Positions 6,955 to 12,578 of a stretch of 12,578 nt of DNA are shown piece after piece (the stretch's first letter is position 1; every line of letters begins with the position of its first letter). The stretch spans positions 1 to 12,578 of the forward strand of contig NZ_CAWVHE010000006.1 of the NCBI RefSeq assembly GCF_963929015.1, written 5' to 3'. The notes under the pieces were generated by a model that made no database searches, was not told where the DNA came from, and saw only the letters and a program-made list of their open reading frames with translations. Made by a program: the position numbers and the translations under genes. The stretch comes from Merdimonas sp963929015. Lineage in GTDB: Bacteria > Bacillota > Clostridia > Lachnospirales > Lachnospiraceae.

Positions 6955-8181
6955 ATGAAAGAAAAAGTAGTTCTTGCTTATTCCGGCGGACTGGATACCA
7001 CCGCCATCATCCCCTGGCTGAAAGAGAACTTCGGTTATGAAGTGATCTGCTGCTGTGTAGACTGCGGACAGGGCAATGAGTTGGACGGACTGGACGAGAG
7101 AGCAAAATTGTCCGGCGCGTCTAAATTATACATCGAAGACATCACCGACGATTTTGCCGAGAATTATATCATGCCCTGCGTACAGGCAAACGCAGTATAT
7201 GAAAACAAATACCTGCTGGGAACTTCCATGGCACGTCCGGCAATCGCCAAAAAGCTGGTGGAGATCGCCCGCAAGGAAGGCGCTTCCGCCATCTGTCACG
7301 GCGCTACCGGAAAAGGGAACGACCAGATCCGTTTCGAGCTGAGCATCAAAGCGCTGGCCCCGGACCTGAAGATCATCGCTCCCTGGAGAATGACCGACGT
7401 CTGGACCATGCAGTCCAGAGAAGACGAGATCGAGTACTGCAAAAAGCACGGAATCGACCTTCCGTTTGACCACAGCCACAGCTACAGCCGCGACCGCAAC
7501 TTATGGCACATCAGTCATGAAGGTCTGGAACTGGAGGATCCGGCCAATGAGCCTAACTACGACCACATGCTGGTGCTGGGCGTAACGCCGGAAAAAGCCC
7601 CGGATGAAGCGGAATACGTCACCATGACTTTTGAGAAAGGCGTCCCCACATCCATCAACGGAAAATCGATGAAAGTGGCCGACATTATCCGCGAGCTGAA
7701 CCGTCTGGGCGGCAAGCACGGCATCGGTATCGTAGATATCGTGGAAAACCGCGTGGTAGGCATGAAATCCCGCGGCGTATACGAGACTCCGGGCGGAACG
7801 ATCCTGATGGAAGCGCATCAGCAGCTGGAAGAGCTGATCCTGGACCGCGCTACCATGGAAGCGAAAAAAGACATGGGCAATAAGATGGCCCAGATCGTAT
7901 ACGAAGGAAAATGGTTCACTCCGCTCCGCGAAGCCGTACAGGCATTCGTGACCAGCACCCAGGAGTATGTGACCGGCGAAGTAAAATTCAAGCTCTACAA
8001 GGGCAACATCATCAAAGCCGGCACCACTTCCCCGTACAGCCTGTATAACGAATCCCTGGCCTCCTTCACCACCGGAGATATGTACGACCATCACGACGCC
8101 AGCGGTTTCATCACTCTGTTCGGACTTCCGCTGAAGGTCCGCGCCATGAAGCTGGCGGAAGCCAAGAAAAATCAGAATTAA
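6955..8181 (+). CDS. argG: Argininosuccinate synthase
   Basis: ArgG condenses citrulline and aspartate with ATP to argininosuccinate in the cytosol. The product is 408 residues, full length. The N-terminal ATP pyrophosphatase loop AYSGGLDT (8-15) is clear. Other family features are VDCGQGNELDGL, the citrulline/aspartate region CHGATGKGNDQIRFE, IIAPWR, and SYSRDRNLWHISHEG. The C-terminal GNIIKAGTTSPYSLYNESLASF is also family-like. It is divergent from the argC operon and shares a 266-bp regulatory region with it. argH, the usual next gene, is absent; a terminator and a truncated AraC gene follow instead. Confidence 0.97.
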   Translation: MKEKVVLAYSGGLDTTAIIPWLKENFGYEVICCCVDCGQGNELDGLDERAKLSGASKLYIEDITDDFAENYIMPCVQANAVYENKYLLGTSMARPAIAKKLVEIARKEGASAICHGATGKGNDQIRFELSIKALAPDLKIIAPWRMTDVWTMQSREDEIEYCKKHGIDLPFDHSHSYSRDRNLWHISHEGLELEDPANEPNYDHMLVLGVTPEKAPDEAEYVTMTFEKGVPTSINGKSMKVADIIRELNRLGGKHGIGIVDIVENRVVGMKSRGVYETPGGTILMEAHQQLEELILDRATMEAKKDMGNKMAQIVYEGKWFTPLREAVQAFVTSTQEYVTGEVKFKLYKGNIIKAGTTSPYSLYNESLASFTTGDMYDHHDASGFITLFGLPLKVRAMKLAEAKKNQN

Positions 8182-8192
8182 ATAGTATCTAA

Positions 8193-8245
8193 AAGCAGGA
8201 TGGGTCTGTCTCACTAAACAGTCGGCAAGATGACCCGTCCTGTTT
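8193..8245 (+). terminator. Rho-independent-like terminator after argG
   Basis: CAGGATGGGTC (8196-8206) pairs with GACCCGTCCTG (8232-8242), an 11-bp stem with one G-U wobble. The flanking AAG/TTT bases extend it by about three pairs. The loop is 25 bases and the downstream tail is U-rich but interrupted (TTTCCGTATCTTCATT). It begins 11 bp after the argG stop. The apparent start codon of the following AraC-type frame lies in its right arm. Confidence 0.6.
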
Positions 8246-8967
8246 CCGTATCTTCATTCTTGTTAAGCAAAGGACAGATCGCGGTTATCAATTCTAATAT
8301 TCTTCATTATGCCGCGGCCGCGCCGGAATGCACGCTGCATTCTCTGGTTTTCAGTCCTTTACTGATCACTGGAAACAGTGAATCCATATTTGCCAAAAAA
8401 TATATCCAACCCCTTTTATCCATCCGTTCATTTTCCGGTTTCCAGATCAGTGAAGCGGATACTTCGCAGGTATCCGGCTGGTTCAACCGCGCGTTCGAGG
8501 CGCTGGCAAACGATGTATGGGGATATGAATTTGTCGTCCGGGAAAGTCTTTCACAGATCTGCCTCTATCTCTACAGACAATTCGAATCGCGGATGGACGC
8601 TGCATCCCCGCCTCCTGACCAGGATAATCTCCGCATCCGAAAGATGCTGGATTTCCTGCACGAAAATTTTGCCCACAGTATATCGCTGAAAGAAATAGCC
8701 GCCGCGGCGGATATCAGCGAACGGGAATGCCTGCGATGCTTTCAGAAAATGCTTCAGATATCCCCGATCCAATATTTATTAAAGTACCGGGTCATGCAGG
8801 GAGCCAAGATGCTGCTTGAGGATCCGGCGGCCAGTATCTCAGAGGCTGCGGTCCGCTGCGGGTTTGACAGCCCCAGCAATTTCACAAAAATGTTCAGACG
8901 CTTTTATAACTGTACGCCGCGGGAATACAGGCACATGCAAATAGACGGGCCTGTCCGTCATCACTGA
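8230..8967 (+). CDS. AraC-family transcriptional regulator, probably 5'-truncated
   Basis: The open frame encodes 245 residues. The C-terminal half is a complete AraC/XylS double helix-turn-helix: RIRKMLDFLHENF, then ISLKEIAAAADISERECLRC, then SISEAAVRCGFDSPSNFTKM and TPREYRH. The N-terminal part begins in the middle of a cupin-type sensing domain. The stretch LSKGQIAVINSNILHYAAA matches the usual G-D-x-x-x-I-N-S/P-x-x-x-H segment, which normally lies about 60 residues into such proteins. The first roughly ten codons (MTRPVSVSSF) come from the argG terminator, and no ribosome site precedes the ATG. The gene therefore seems to have lost its first 60 or so codons and its promoter, by deletion at the argG terminator or by a chimeric join. 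Function as a regulator is doubtful. The sensed ligand is unknown. Confidence 0.8.
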   Translation: MTRPVSVSSFLLSKGQIAVINSNILHYAAAAPECTLHSLVFSPLLITGNSESIFAKKYIQPLLSIRSFSGFQISEADTSQVSGWFNRAFEALANDVWGYEFVVRESLSQICLYLYRQFESRMDAASPPPDQDNLRIRKMLDFLHENFAHSISLKEIAAAADISERECLRCFQKMLQISPIQYLLKYRVMQGAKMLLEDPAASISEAAVRCGFDSPSNFTKMFRRFYNCTPREYRHMQIDGPVRHH

Positions 8968-9008
8968 TTTATTGACAGAGCAATTTTTGATTCCATAAGT
9001 CAAATCAG
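8964..9008. terminator. Weak bidirectional stem-loop between convergent genes
   Basis: CTGATTT (8964-8970) and AAATCAG (9002-9008) are inverted copies. They span the 32-bp gap between the AraC stop and the DUF3786 stop, and an additional GAC/GTC match lies inside the stem. The stem is AT-rich with a long loop, so the terminator call is tentative. Confidence 0.25.
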
Positions 9009-9645
9009 CAGCCCTTTCATATAGTCCAACACCACATCTCCGATATAGGCTGCATCCTCCGCCGCATAGGCCGCCGGGAAATTATCCGAAAAAAAGGATC
9101 TGCGCGGAAGCAGGGTATTCTTCATCACCTGCCCACAGGACGAAGCACAGCTTAAGATTTTCCAGAAACTGAAATTCGTATGCTGCGTCCCCGTAGTTTC
9201 GGGGAGCCCCTTTCAGCTTCTCCATGATATTTTTGAACGCATCCAGCCTGTTCCCGAACATTCTGGCCAGCCTCATTATACAGCGGCCGTAAAACTGACG
9301 ATAATATACCTCGCCCCACGGGAGATCCCGGTAAGAAAGAAGATTTCCCGTGGCATCCATATAATCTCCTTCTGTAAAATAGCGGAGCAGCAATACTTTT
9401 GCATGAATATCATCGCACAGAACCGCCTGCCCCTCTTCTTCGTCCTGGCAGTGAATCTCCAGATCCGGATAACTGACCGTATAATTTTTCTCCATAAATT
9501 TCACGAGAAAAAGCCGGGTATTTTCGTCATATGGAATTCCCAGGCGCCGACTGATATCCTTTGGGTCCATATTCTGATATTCCGCAAGGTAATAATGATA
9601 GGGCTGCATTTCCAAGCTGTGTTTCTCATACTGTTCCTGTAGCAT
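9000..9645 (-). CDS. DUF3786 protein of the CooC module, one frameshift near the 3' end
   Basis: The start ATG 9645-9643 has AGGAGG six bases ahead and lies inside the end of the upstream CooC gene. The frame as given stops at 9082 (187 residues, ending QILFFG). Dropping one base of the 7-A run at 9089-9095 restores ...QILFSDNFPAAY, then an acidic AAEDAAYIGD segment and a stop at 9002-9000, about 214 residues. The restored end matches the ILFS/D...EDlaxlG ending I recall for DUF3786. Other family features are VSYPDLEIHC, LLLRYFTEGDYMDATG, LSYRDLPWGEVYYRQF, the GDAAYEFQF segment and LVLW-like CFVLWAGDEEYPAS. There is no signal peptide or membrane segment. The function of the family is unknown; members are often seen near nickel or corrinoid C1 enzymes. 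Here it is translationally coupled to two CooC-type ATPases. Confidence 0.82.
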
Positions 9646-10415
9646 GTGATCCCTCCTGTTTCGATGCGAGAGAAATCAGAAAATTCTGCCAGGCGTTCAA
9701 TGGTTTCCGGTTTTTCAGACAGTTCTTTTCCCGTCAGGCCCTCTTTCATGATCGCGGGATCCGTTCCGAGGCAGACCGCAACCTGTTCAGGTCTCCATAT
9801 ATTTTCATACATCATCTCCCGACTGTCTTCGGTTACTTTATTTAAAACATAATAGAAAGGCTTCCCAATGCTCTCTGCCAGTTCCCCGACCTTCTTGGAG
9901 AGCTGCAGTGATTCATAAGAAGGATCTACAATCATAAGCACCAGATCTACGCCATTATCAATTCCCCTGCCGAAATGTTCCACTCCGGCTTCCATATCCA
10001 GCAGCGCGAACTGGTTTTCGGCAAGCCGCAGGTTCTGGACAAACTGTGTCATGACCGTTCCCATTGCGCAGGAGCAGCCCTCATTGGCCTGATGGATTTT
10101 CCCGCTGACCATCAGTTTCACCCCGTCCTTCAGGTTGTAATATTTTTCCGGAATATCTTTCATTGTCCAGGTCTCCTGGAAAAACTGGTGAGTGAACTCC
10201 GATAACATCATATCATTCAATACATTCTCTTTTCCCCCGAAATATCCTGTAAAATCCCCGGGAAGTTCCATGCCCAGCTGTCTGTGAAGCCCATAATTAG
10301 ATTCATCCGAATCGATCACCAGCACTTCGTTTCCCCGCCTTGCCAGAGCTTTCGCCAGCAGGCTGGTGACCGTGCTTTTTCCGCATCCGCCTTTTCCGCA
10401 TATTGTCACTTTCAT
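9626..10415 (-). CDS. CooC-type nickel-insertion P-loop ATPase (copy 1), 3' frameshift
   Basis: CooC-family ATPases load nickel into carbon monoxide dehydrogenase. The start MKVTICGKGG (ATG 10415-10413) has AGGAG eight bases ahead; an in-frame ATG at 10571 lies upstream of any ribosome site and was rejected. Visible features are the P-loop GKGGCGKST (7-15), VLVIDSDESNYGLH (31-44), the CooC metal-binding pair Cys114-Ser-Cys116 (NEGCSCAMG), LLDMEAGVEHFGRG (138-151), LVLMIVDPSYESL and the NKV guanine/adenine-type motif. As given, the frame runs on to 9501 across the DUF3786 gene. Removing one base of the A run 9680-9683 restores a family-like end (LAEFLISLASKQ) and a TGA at 9628-9626, giving 262 residues and a 20-bp overlap with the DUF3786 start. 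The client nickel protein is not in the window. Confidence 0.88.
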
Positions 10416-10446
10416 ACAAGCATCTCCTATAGTTTCTAAATCCTCA

Positions 10447-10464
10447 TGCCCGCTGATACGGGCA
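10447..10464. other. Stem-loop B in the intergenic region before CooC copy 1
   Basis: TGCCCG (10447-10452) and CGGGCA (10459-10464) form a perfect 6-bp GC-rich stem with a 6-base loop. It lies about 32 bp upstream of the CooC copy 1 start, after a second hairpin. It may be an mRNA-processing or stability element between cistrons. No U tract follows on the minus strand. Confidence 0.4.
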
Positions 10465-10473
10465 CCGCCATGC

Positions 10474-10505
10474 ATGAAAGCCCTCGGATTGCTCCGTGCT
10501 TTCAT
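10474..10505. other. Stem-loop A overlapping the zinc-ribbon gene stop
   Basis: ATGAAAGC (10474-10481) pairs perfectly with GCTTTCAT (10498-10505). An inner stem CGGA/TCCG around TTGC extends it to about 12 pairs with a small bulge. On the minus strand it includes the TGA stop of the zinc-ribbon gene. Without a following U run it looks more like an intercistronic stabiliser or attenuator than a full terminator. Confidence 0.5.
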
Positions 10506-10740
10506 AGTAAATTTTTGAGGTAGTCTTCCAGGCCGACGCCCTCCGGGATCGTAAATCCGCATTGGCAACATACACTGTCCCCTACGGTCAGGCCGTCTCT
10601 TTCAAACACCTCAATGCCGTCTCCGGCTCCGCATTCAGGGCAGGCCATCTCTTTGATCATGACCATCCTCCGAACATCCTGACAATCCGCAAATACAGCC
10701 ATTTTTTTCACCAGCTTTCTATAAAATCTTCTCGCTTCAT
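10502..10740 (-). CDS. Small zinc-ribbon protein between the two CooC genes, probable frameshift
   Basis: The C-terminal 52-residue part is clear: MIKEMACPECGAGDGIE... with paired CPEC and CCQC motifs about 27 residues apart, a classic zinc ribbon, then IPEGVGLEDYLKNLL. GGAGG lies six bases before ATG 10660, so 10660-10502 could be a gene alone. However, an ATG at 10740-10738 overlaps the stop of the upstream CooC gene as ATGA. It reads MKREDFIESW and then a stop. Adding one base to the T run at 10716-10718 (AAA to AAAA on the minus strand) joins it as MKREDFIEKLVKKMAVF... into an 80-residue protein with an N-terminal amphipathic helix and a C-terminal ribbon. I prefer the 80-residue reading, but it depends on an assumed deletion. 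I do not recognise the family. A metal- or protein-binding helper for the CooC module is inferred from position. Confidence 0.6.
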
Positions 10741-11508
10741 ATACCCAGTTTTTCTATGATCCCTTTCAGCGCTTCTCTGACCGGAGAGTCCGCCGGAAGC
10801 TGCACCGTGGGGCGTCCCTCGCAGTCGAAGCGGTATACGTCGTCGTCCTGAGGGACGACTCCCAGCAGGTCCAGATTCTGCTTCTGGATTTCTTCCATCG
10901 TTCCTTTGTCCAGTTCTCCGCCCGGCGCCCGGTTGACGATCAGGCCTACTTTCTTCGGATGAAAATTCAGTTCTTTCATCAGCGCCGCGATTCTTCCGGC
11001 CGCCTGTACTCCTCTCCGCGAGCAGTCGCTGACCAGGATCGCGATCTCCATATTCGGAAGAATCCCTCTGCTGATATGCTCCATACCTGCCTCATTGTCC
11101 ACCACGATATAAGGGTAATGGCTCTGCAGCTTCTGAACCTGCGTCTGTACGATCCCATTTACAAAGCAGTAGCATCCCTGCCCCTGAGATCTGCCCATCA
11201 CCATCAGATTCATAGTCGTCTTCTTCCGTCAGGGCGTCGGCGAGCCGGCTTTCCAGATAGGCTGCTTTGGTAATACCGGCGGGTATTTTGTATCTTGGAT
11301 CGACACCGGCCCTTTCAATTTCTTCCCGGAGCTCTCCAACGTCACTCCTGTTTCCACTCCCAGCACCTCGTTAAGATTTGCGTTTGCGTCCGCATCTACG
11401 GCCAGTACCGGTTTTTTTCCCGGTTTCGCAGAGATACTGGATCAGCAGGCCGCACAGCGTGGTCTTTCCCACGCCGCCTTTTCCCGATACTGCGATAATA
11501 TGTCCCAT
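10737..11508 (-). pseudogene. CooC-type nickel-insertion P-loop ATPase (copy 2), three frameshifts
   Basis: The start ATG 11508-11506 has a perfect AGGAGG five bases ahead. The frame as given breaks after about 32 codons, and the C-terminal 158 residues are open from 11213 to 10737. Three single-base changes restore a continuous 256-residue protein: minus one in the 7-T run 11412-11418, plus one at 11336-11337, minus one at 11209-11210. Restored features are the P-loop SGKGGVGKTT (8-17), PVLAVDADANANLNEVLG (33-50), the CooC metal pair Cys112-Tyr-Cys114 (GQGCYCFVNG), IVVDNEAGMEHISRG, ILVSDCSRRG and LIVNRAPGG. The Cys positions agree with those I recall for Carboxydothermus CooC1. The gene is first in the minus-strand module, facing tetR, and its stop overlaps the next start by 4 bp (ATGA). 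Confidence 0.88.
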
Positions 11509-11529
11509 AATGTCCTCCTGTACATTTTG

Positions 11530-11545
11530 TATGTTTATAAACATA
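11530..11545. promoter_or_regulatory. 16-bp perfect palindrome, candidate TetR operator
   Basis: TATGTTTATAAACATA is its own reverse complement. It lies 21 bp before the CooC copy 2 start codon and just upstream of the tetR -35 hexamer, in the divergent gap. This is where a local TetR-family repressor would be expected to bind and control both directions. AT-richness lowers certainty. Confidence 0.5.
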
Positions 11546-11548
11546 GTG

Positions 11549-11576
11549 TTGATTATTTCGTTAAATCTATTATAAT
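11549..11576 (+). promoter_or_regulatory. Putative tetR promoter
   Basis: The -35 TTGATT (11549-11554), a 16-bp spacer and a perfect -10 TATAAT (11571-11576) lie about 90 bp before the chosen tetR start. A second TATAAT at 11638-11643 has a poor -35 and may be a minor alternative. Confidence 0.45.
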
Positions 11577-11604
11577 AAAACTGTACCGTGTTTCAATCGT
11601 CAGA

Positions 11605-11629
11605 TTCAGGAAGCTGTATGATTCCTGAA
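11605..11629. repeat. Inverted repeat in the tetR leader
   Basis: TTCAGGAA (11605-11612) and TTCCTGAA (11622-11629) are perfect 8-bp inverted arms with a 9-base spacer, between the tetR promoter and its start. It could be a second operator for autoregulation or an RNA hairpin in the leader. Confidence 0.5.
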
Positions 11630-11665
11630 CACTTTTGTATAATTGTACAGAAAGAGGTGTCTGTT

Positions 11666-12331
11666 TTGAGTTCCAAAAGAAATGGCCAGTCCGTGGACCG
11701 GCGTACCAGATATACACAGAATGTCATCCGCGATTCCCTGCTGTCCCTGATGCAGCAGAAACCATTCACCAAAGTTACGGTCACGGAGATCTGCAAACTG
11801 TCGGAGATCAACCGGGGAACTTTTTACCTTCATTATTATGATCTGGATGACGTCCTGGACGATATCATAGAAAAAACCATTCAGGACACAACGCAGGTCT
11901 TCGACCATGTGATGTGTCCTGAAAAAGACCGATGCACTTACCCTTTCTGCCGGAAAGTACAGGAAAGCCGGGAATTTCGCATTCTTTTTTCCGACGAGAC
12001 CGCTTCTGCCCGGCTGCTGGATAAACTCTGCGAACTTTCAAAGGAAGATTTTATTACCAGGCTCATGCAGAACAGCCTGCTCTCTTACGAACAGGCTGAA
12101 GCATTACTCTACTTTCAGATGAACGGCTGTCTGGCTATCAACAAACGCATGCTGAAGAACAACTGCAGAGACTGGGGGAGTATCCAGCAGGTGATTGACC
12201 GTTTTATAAAATCCGGTCTGGAAAGCTTCCTGATCAAAGATGAACGCCGGAATATGCCGCCAGATCATGAAGAATCTCCGTCAGATCCCCGTCCAGTCCG
12301 TAAGACTTTTCCCGGATCTCATCCGGGATAA
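11666..12331 (+). CDS. TetR/AcrR-family transcriptional regulator
   Basis: The start is taken as TTG 11666-11668, six bases after GAGGTG (11654-11659). An in-frame ATG at 11588 lies next to the -10 hexamer and would add 26 residues unlike the family. The N-terminal 50 residues are a TetR helix-turn-helix: RRTRYTQNVIRDSLLSLMQQKPFTKVTVTEICKLS-type layout, with key motif INRGTFYLHYYDLDDVLDDI. The C-terminal ligand/dimer domain is all helical (KLCELSKEDFITRL, ALLYFQMNGCLAINK) and resembles the Firmicutes TetR_C_8 type. It is divergent from the CooC module, so it probably represses that module. Its last roughly 32 codons (from about DERRNMPPDHEE on) are proline-rich and overlap the opposite-strand sirtuin gene by 98 bp. 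They may be spurious, from a lost stop or another indel. The inducer is unknown. Confidence 0.85.
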   Translation: MSSKRNGQSVDRRTRYTQNVIRDSLLSLMQQKPFTKVTVTEICKLSEINRGTFYLHYYDLDDVLDDIIEKTIQDTTQVFDHVMCPEKDRCTYPFCRKVQESREFRILFSDETASARLLDKLCELSKEDFITRLMQNSLLSYEQAEALLYFQMNGCLAINKRMLKNNCRDWGSIQQVIDRFIKSGLESFLIKDERRNMPPDHEESPSDPRPVRKTFPGSHPG

Positions 12332-12578
12332 AAATCTCGCCCAGGTTAATCGTCACATAAACAGCCTGCGGTTCCTGTGCCGCAAGCCGCATCAAAGGCG
12401 CTTTGATCAGCTGATTTCTCCACCCGATGCCTAATTCCAGGATGACCAGCTTCTTTCCATGATATCGTTCCAGGAATATCTCCAGGCGCTTTCGGCTCTC
12501 CATATCCAGGATGAAATTCCTGTCAGTTTCCATATGTACCTGCATAGATCCGCCGCAGACCGAACACGCGATCTAGTG
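12234..12578 (-). CDS. Sirtuin-like (Sir2) protein, C-terminal fragment (partial)
   Basis: Only the C-terminal part is in the window, read leftward from the right end. It starts just after a TAG (12575-12573) located in the terminal repeat, as IACSVCGGSMQVHM. The CxxCGG there fits the second half of the sirtuin zinc ribbon, though the first Cys codon lies within the repeat. Next come KKLVILELGIGWRNQLIKAP, where sirtuins have the LELGxGxNTP-like Rossmann strand, and AVYVTINLGEIFIP (the VxINxxE segment). The last part is GLDGDLTEILHDLA, like the D-G-D-x-x-x-x-L end of the family. The NAD-binding N-terminal half with the catalytic His is missing, so activity cannot be judged. An open frame starting at Met 12545 gives 103 residues. 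The gene converges on tetR and overlaps it by 98 bp. Confidence 0.65.
12560..12578. repeat. Right copy of 19-bp terminal inverted repeat
   Basis: CCGAACACGCGATCTAGTG is the exact reverse complement of bases 1-19. On the minus strand it places a TAG in frame just upstream of the sirtuin fragment. See the left copy. Confidence 0.85.

Noticed and set aside
8182..8229. Riboswitch or T-box upstream of the AraC gene
   Set aside because: The structure is a simple long-loop stem directly after argG, better explained as its terminator; no T-box or riboswitch core is visible.
9501..10571. A 356-residue CooC fusion protein
   Set aside because: The first 52 residues precede the real ribosome site and start. 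The last part overlaps DUF3786 in another frame and is replaced by a family-like end when one base in 9680-9683 is removed.
10737..11213. A short stand-alone 158-residue CooC without P-loop
   Set aside because: A perfect ribosome site, start and P-loop lie upstream at 11508 in other frames, and three single-base changes join them into one full-length protein.
1..12578. Linear plasmid, phage or transposon bounded by terminal inverted repeats
   Set aside because: The window holds chromosomal biosynthetic genes, no transposase, integrase, replication or capsid gene, and the repeats cut two ordinary genes rather than flanking a complete unit.

Overview
The window looks like a piece of a Lachnospiraceae-type gut Clostridia chromosome. 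Base composition is near 50% G+C, Shine-Dalgarno sites are strong (AGGAGG type), and protein sequences and gene order fit that group: an argC-GNAT-argJ-argB-argD cluster, a YdcZ-type transporter, and a ComEA-like lipoprotein before an OmpR-type response regulator and kinase. No rRNA, tRNA, CRISPR array or insertion sequence was seen.

Layout. Positions 1-1270 (minus strand) hold an operon of ComEA-like lipoprotein, WalR/PhoB-like response regulator (two frameshifts) and the first 34 codons of a histidine kinase. Positions 1350-6688 (minus strand) hold a small DMT permease and the arginine genes argD, argB, argJ, a GNAT acetyltransferase and argC, with overlaps or very short gaps. A 266-bp AT-rich divergent promoter region (6689-6954), carrying ARG-box-like half-sites, separates argC from argG (6955-8181, plus strand). 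ArgJ recycles the acetyl group, ArgB and ArgC activate and reduce N-acetylglutamate, ArgD transaminates, and ArgG acts later on citrulline. argF and argH are not in the window. A terminator follows argG, and an AraC-family gene lacking its 5' part begins inside that terminator.

Positions 9000-11508 (minus strand) hold a module of two CooC-type nickel-insertion P-loop ATPases, each with the CXC metal motif, a small zinc-ribbon protein between them, and a DUF3786 protein. A TetR regulator (11666-12331, plus strand) is divergent from them, with a 16-bp perfect palindrome between. No CODH or other nickel enzyme is present, so the client is unknown. This module is the most interesting part of the window. 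The right end carries the C-terminal part of a sirtuin-like protein.

Quality warning. Five genes (response regulator, both CooC genes, zinc-ribbon gene, DUF3786 gene) can each be restored to a family-like protein by single-base changes, eight in total and mostly in short homopolymers, whereas roughly 8 kb of other coding sequence is clean. The two window ends are exact 19-bp inverted copies of each other, and each places a TAG stop in frame in the gene it cuts. Together these suggest technical sequence (adapter or primer) at the ends and uncorrected indels, rather than a natural element, but local gene decay cannot be excluded from the sequence alone.
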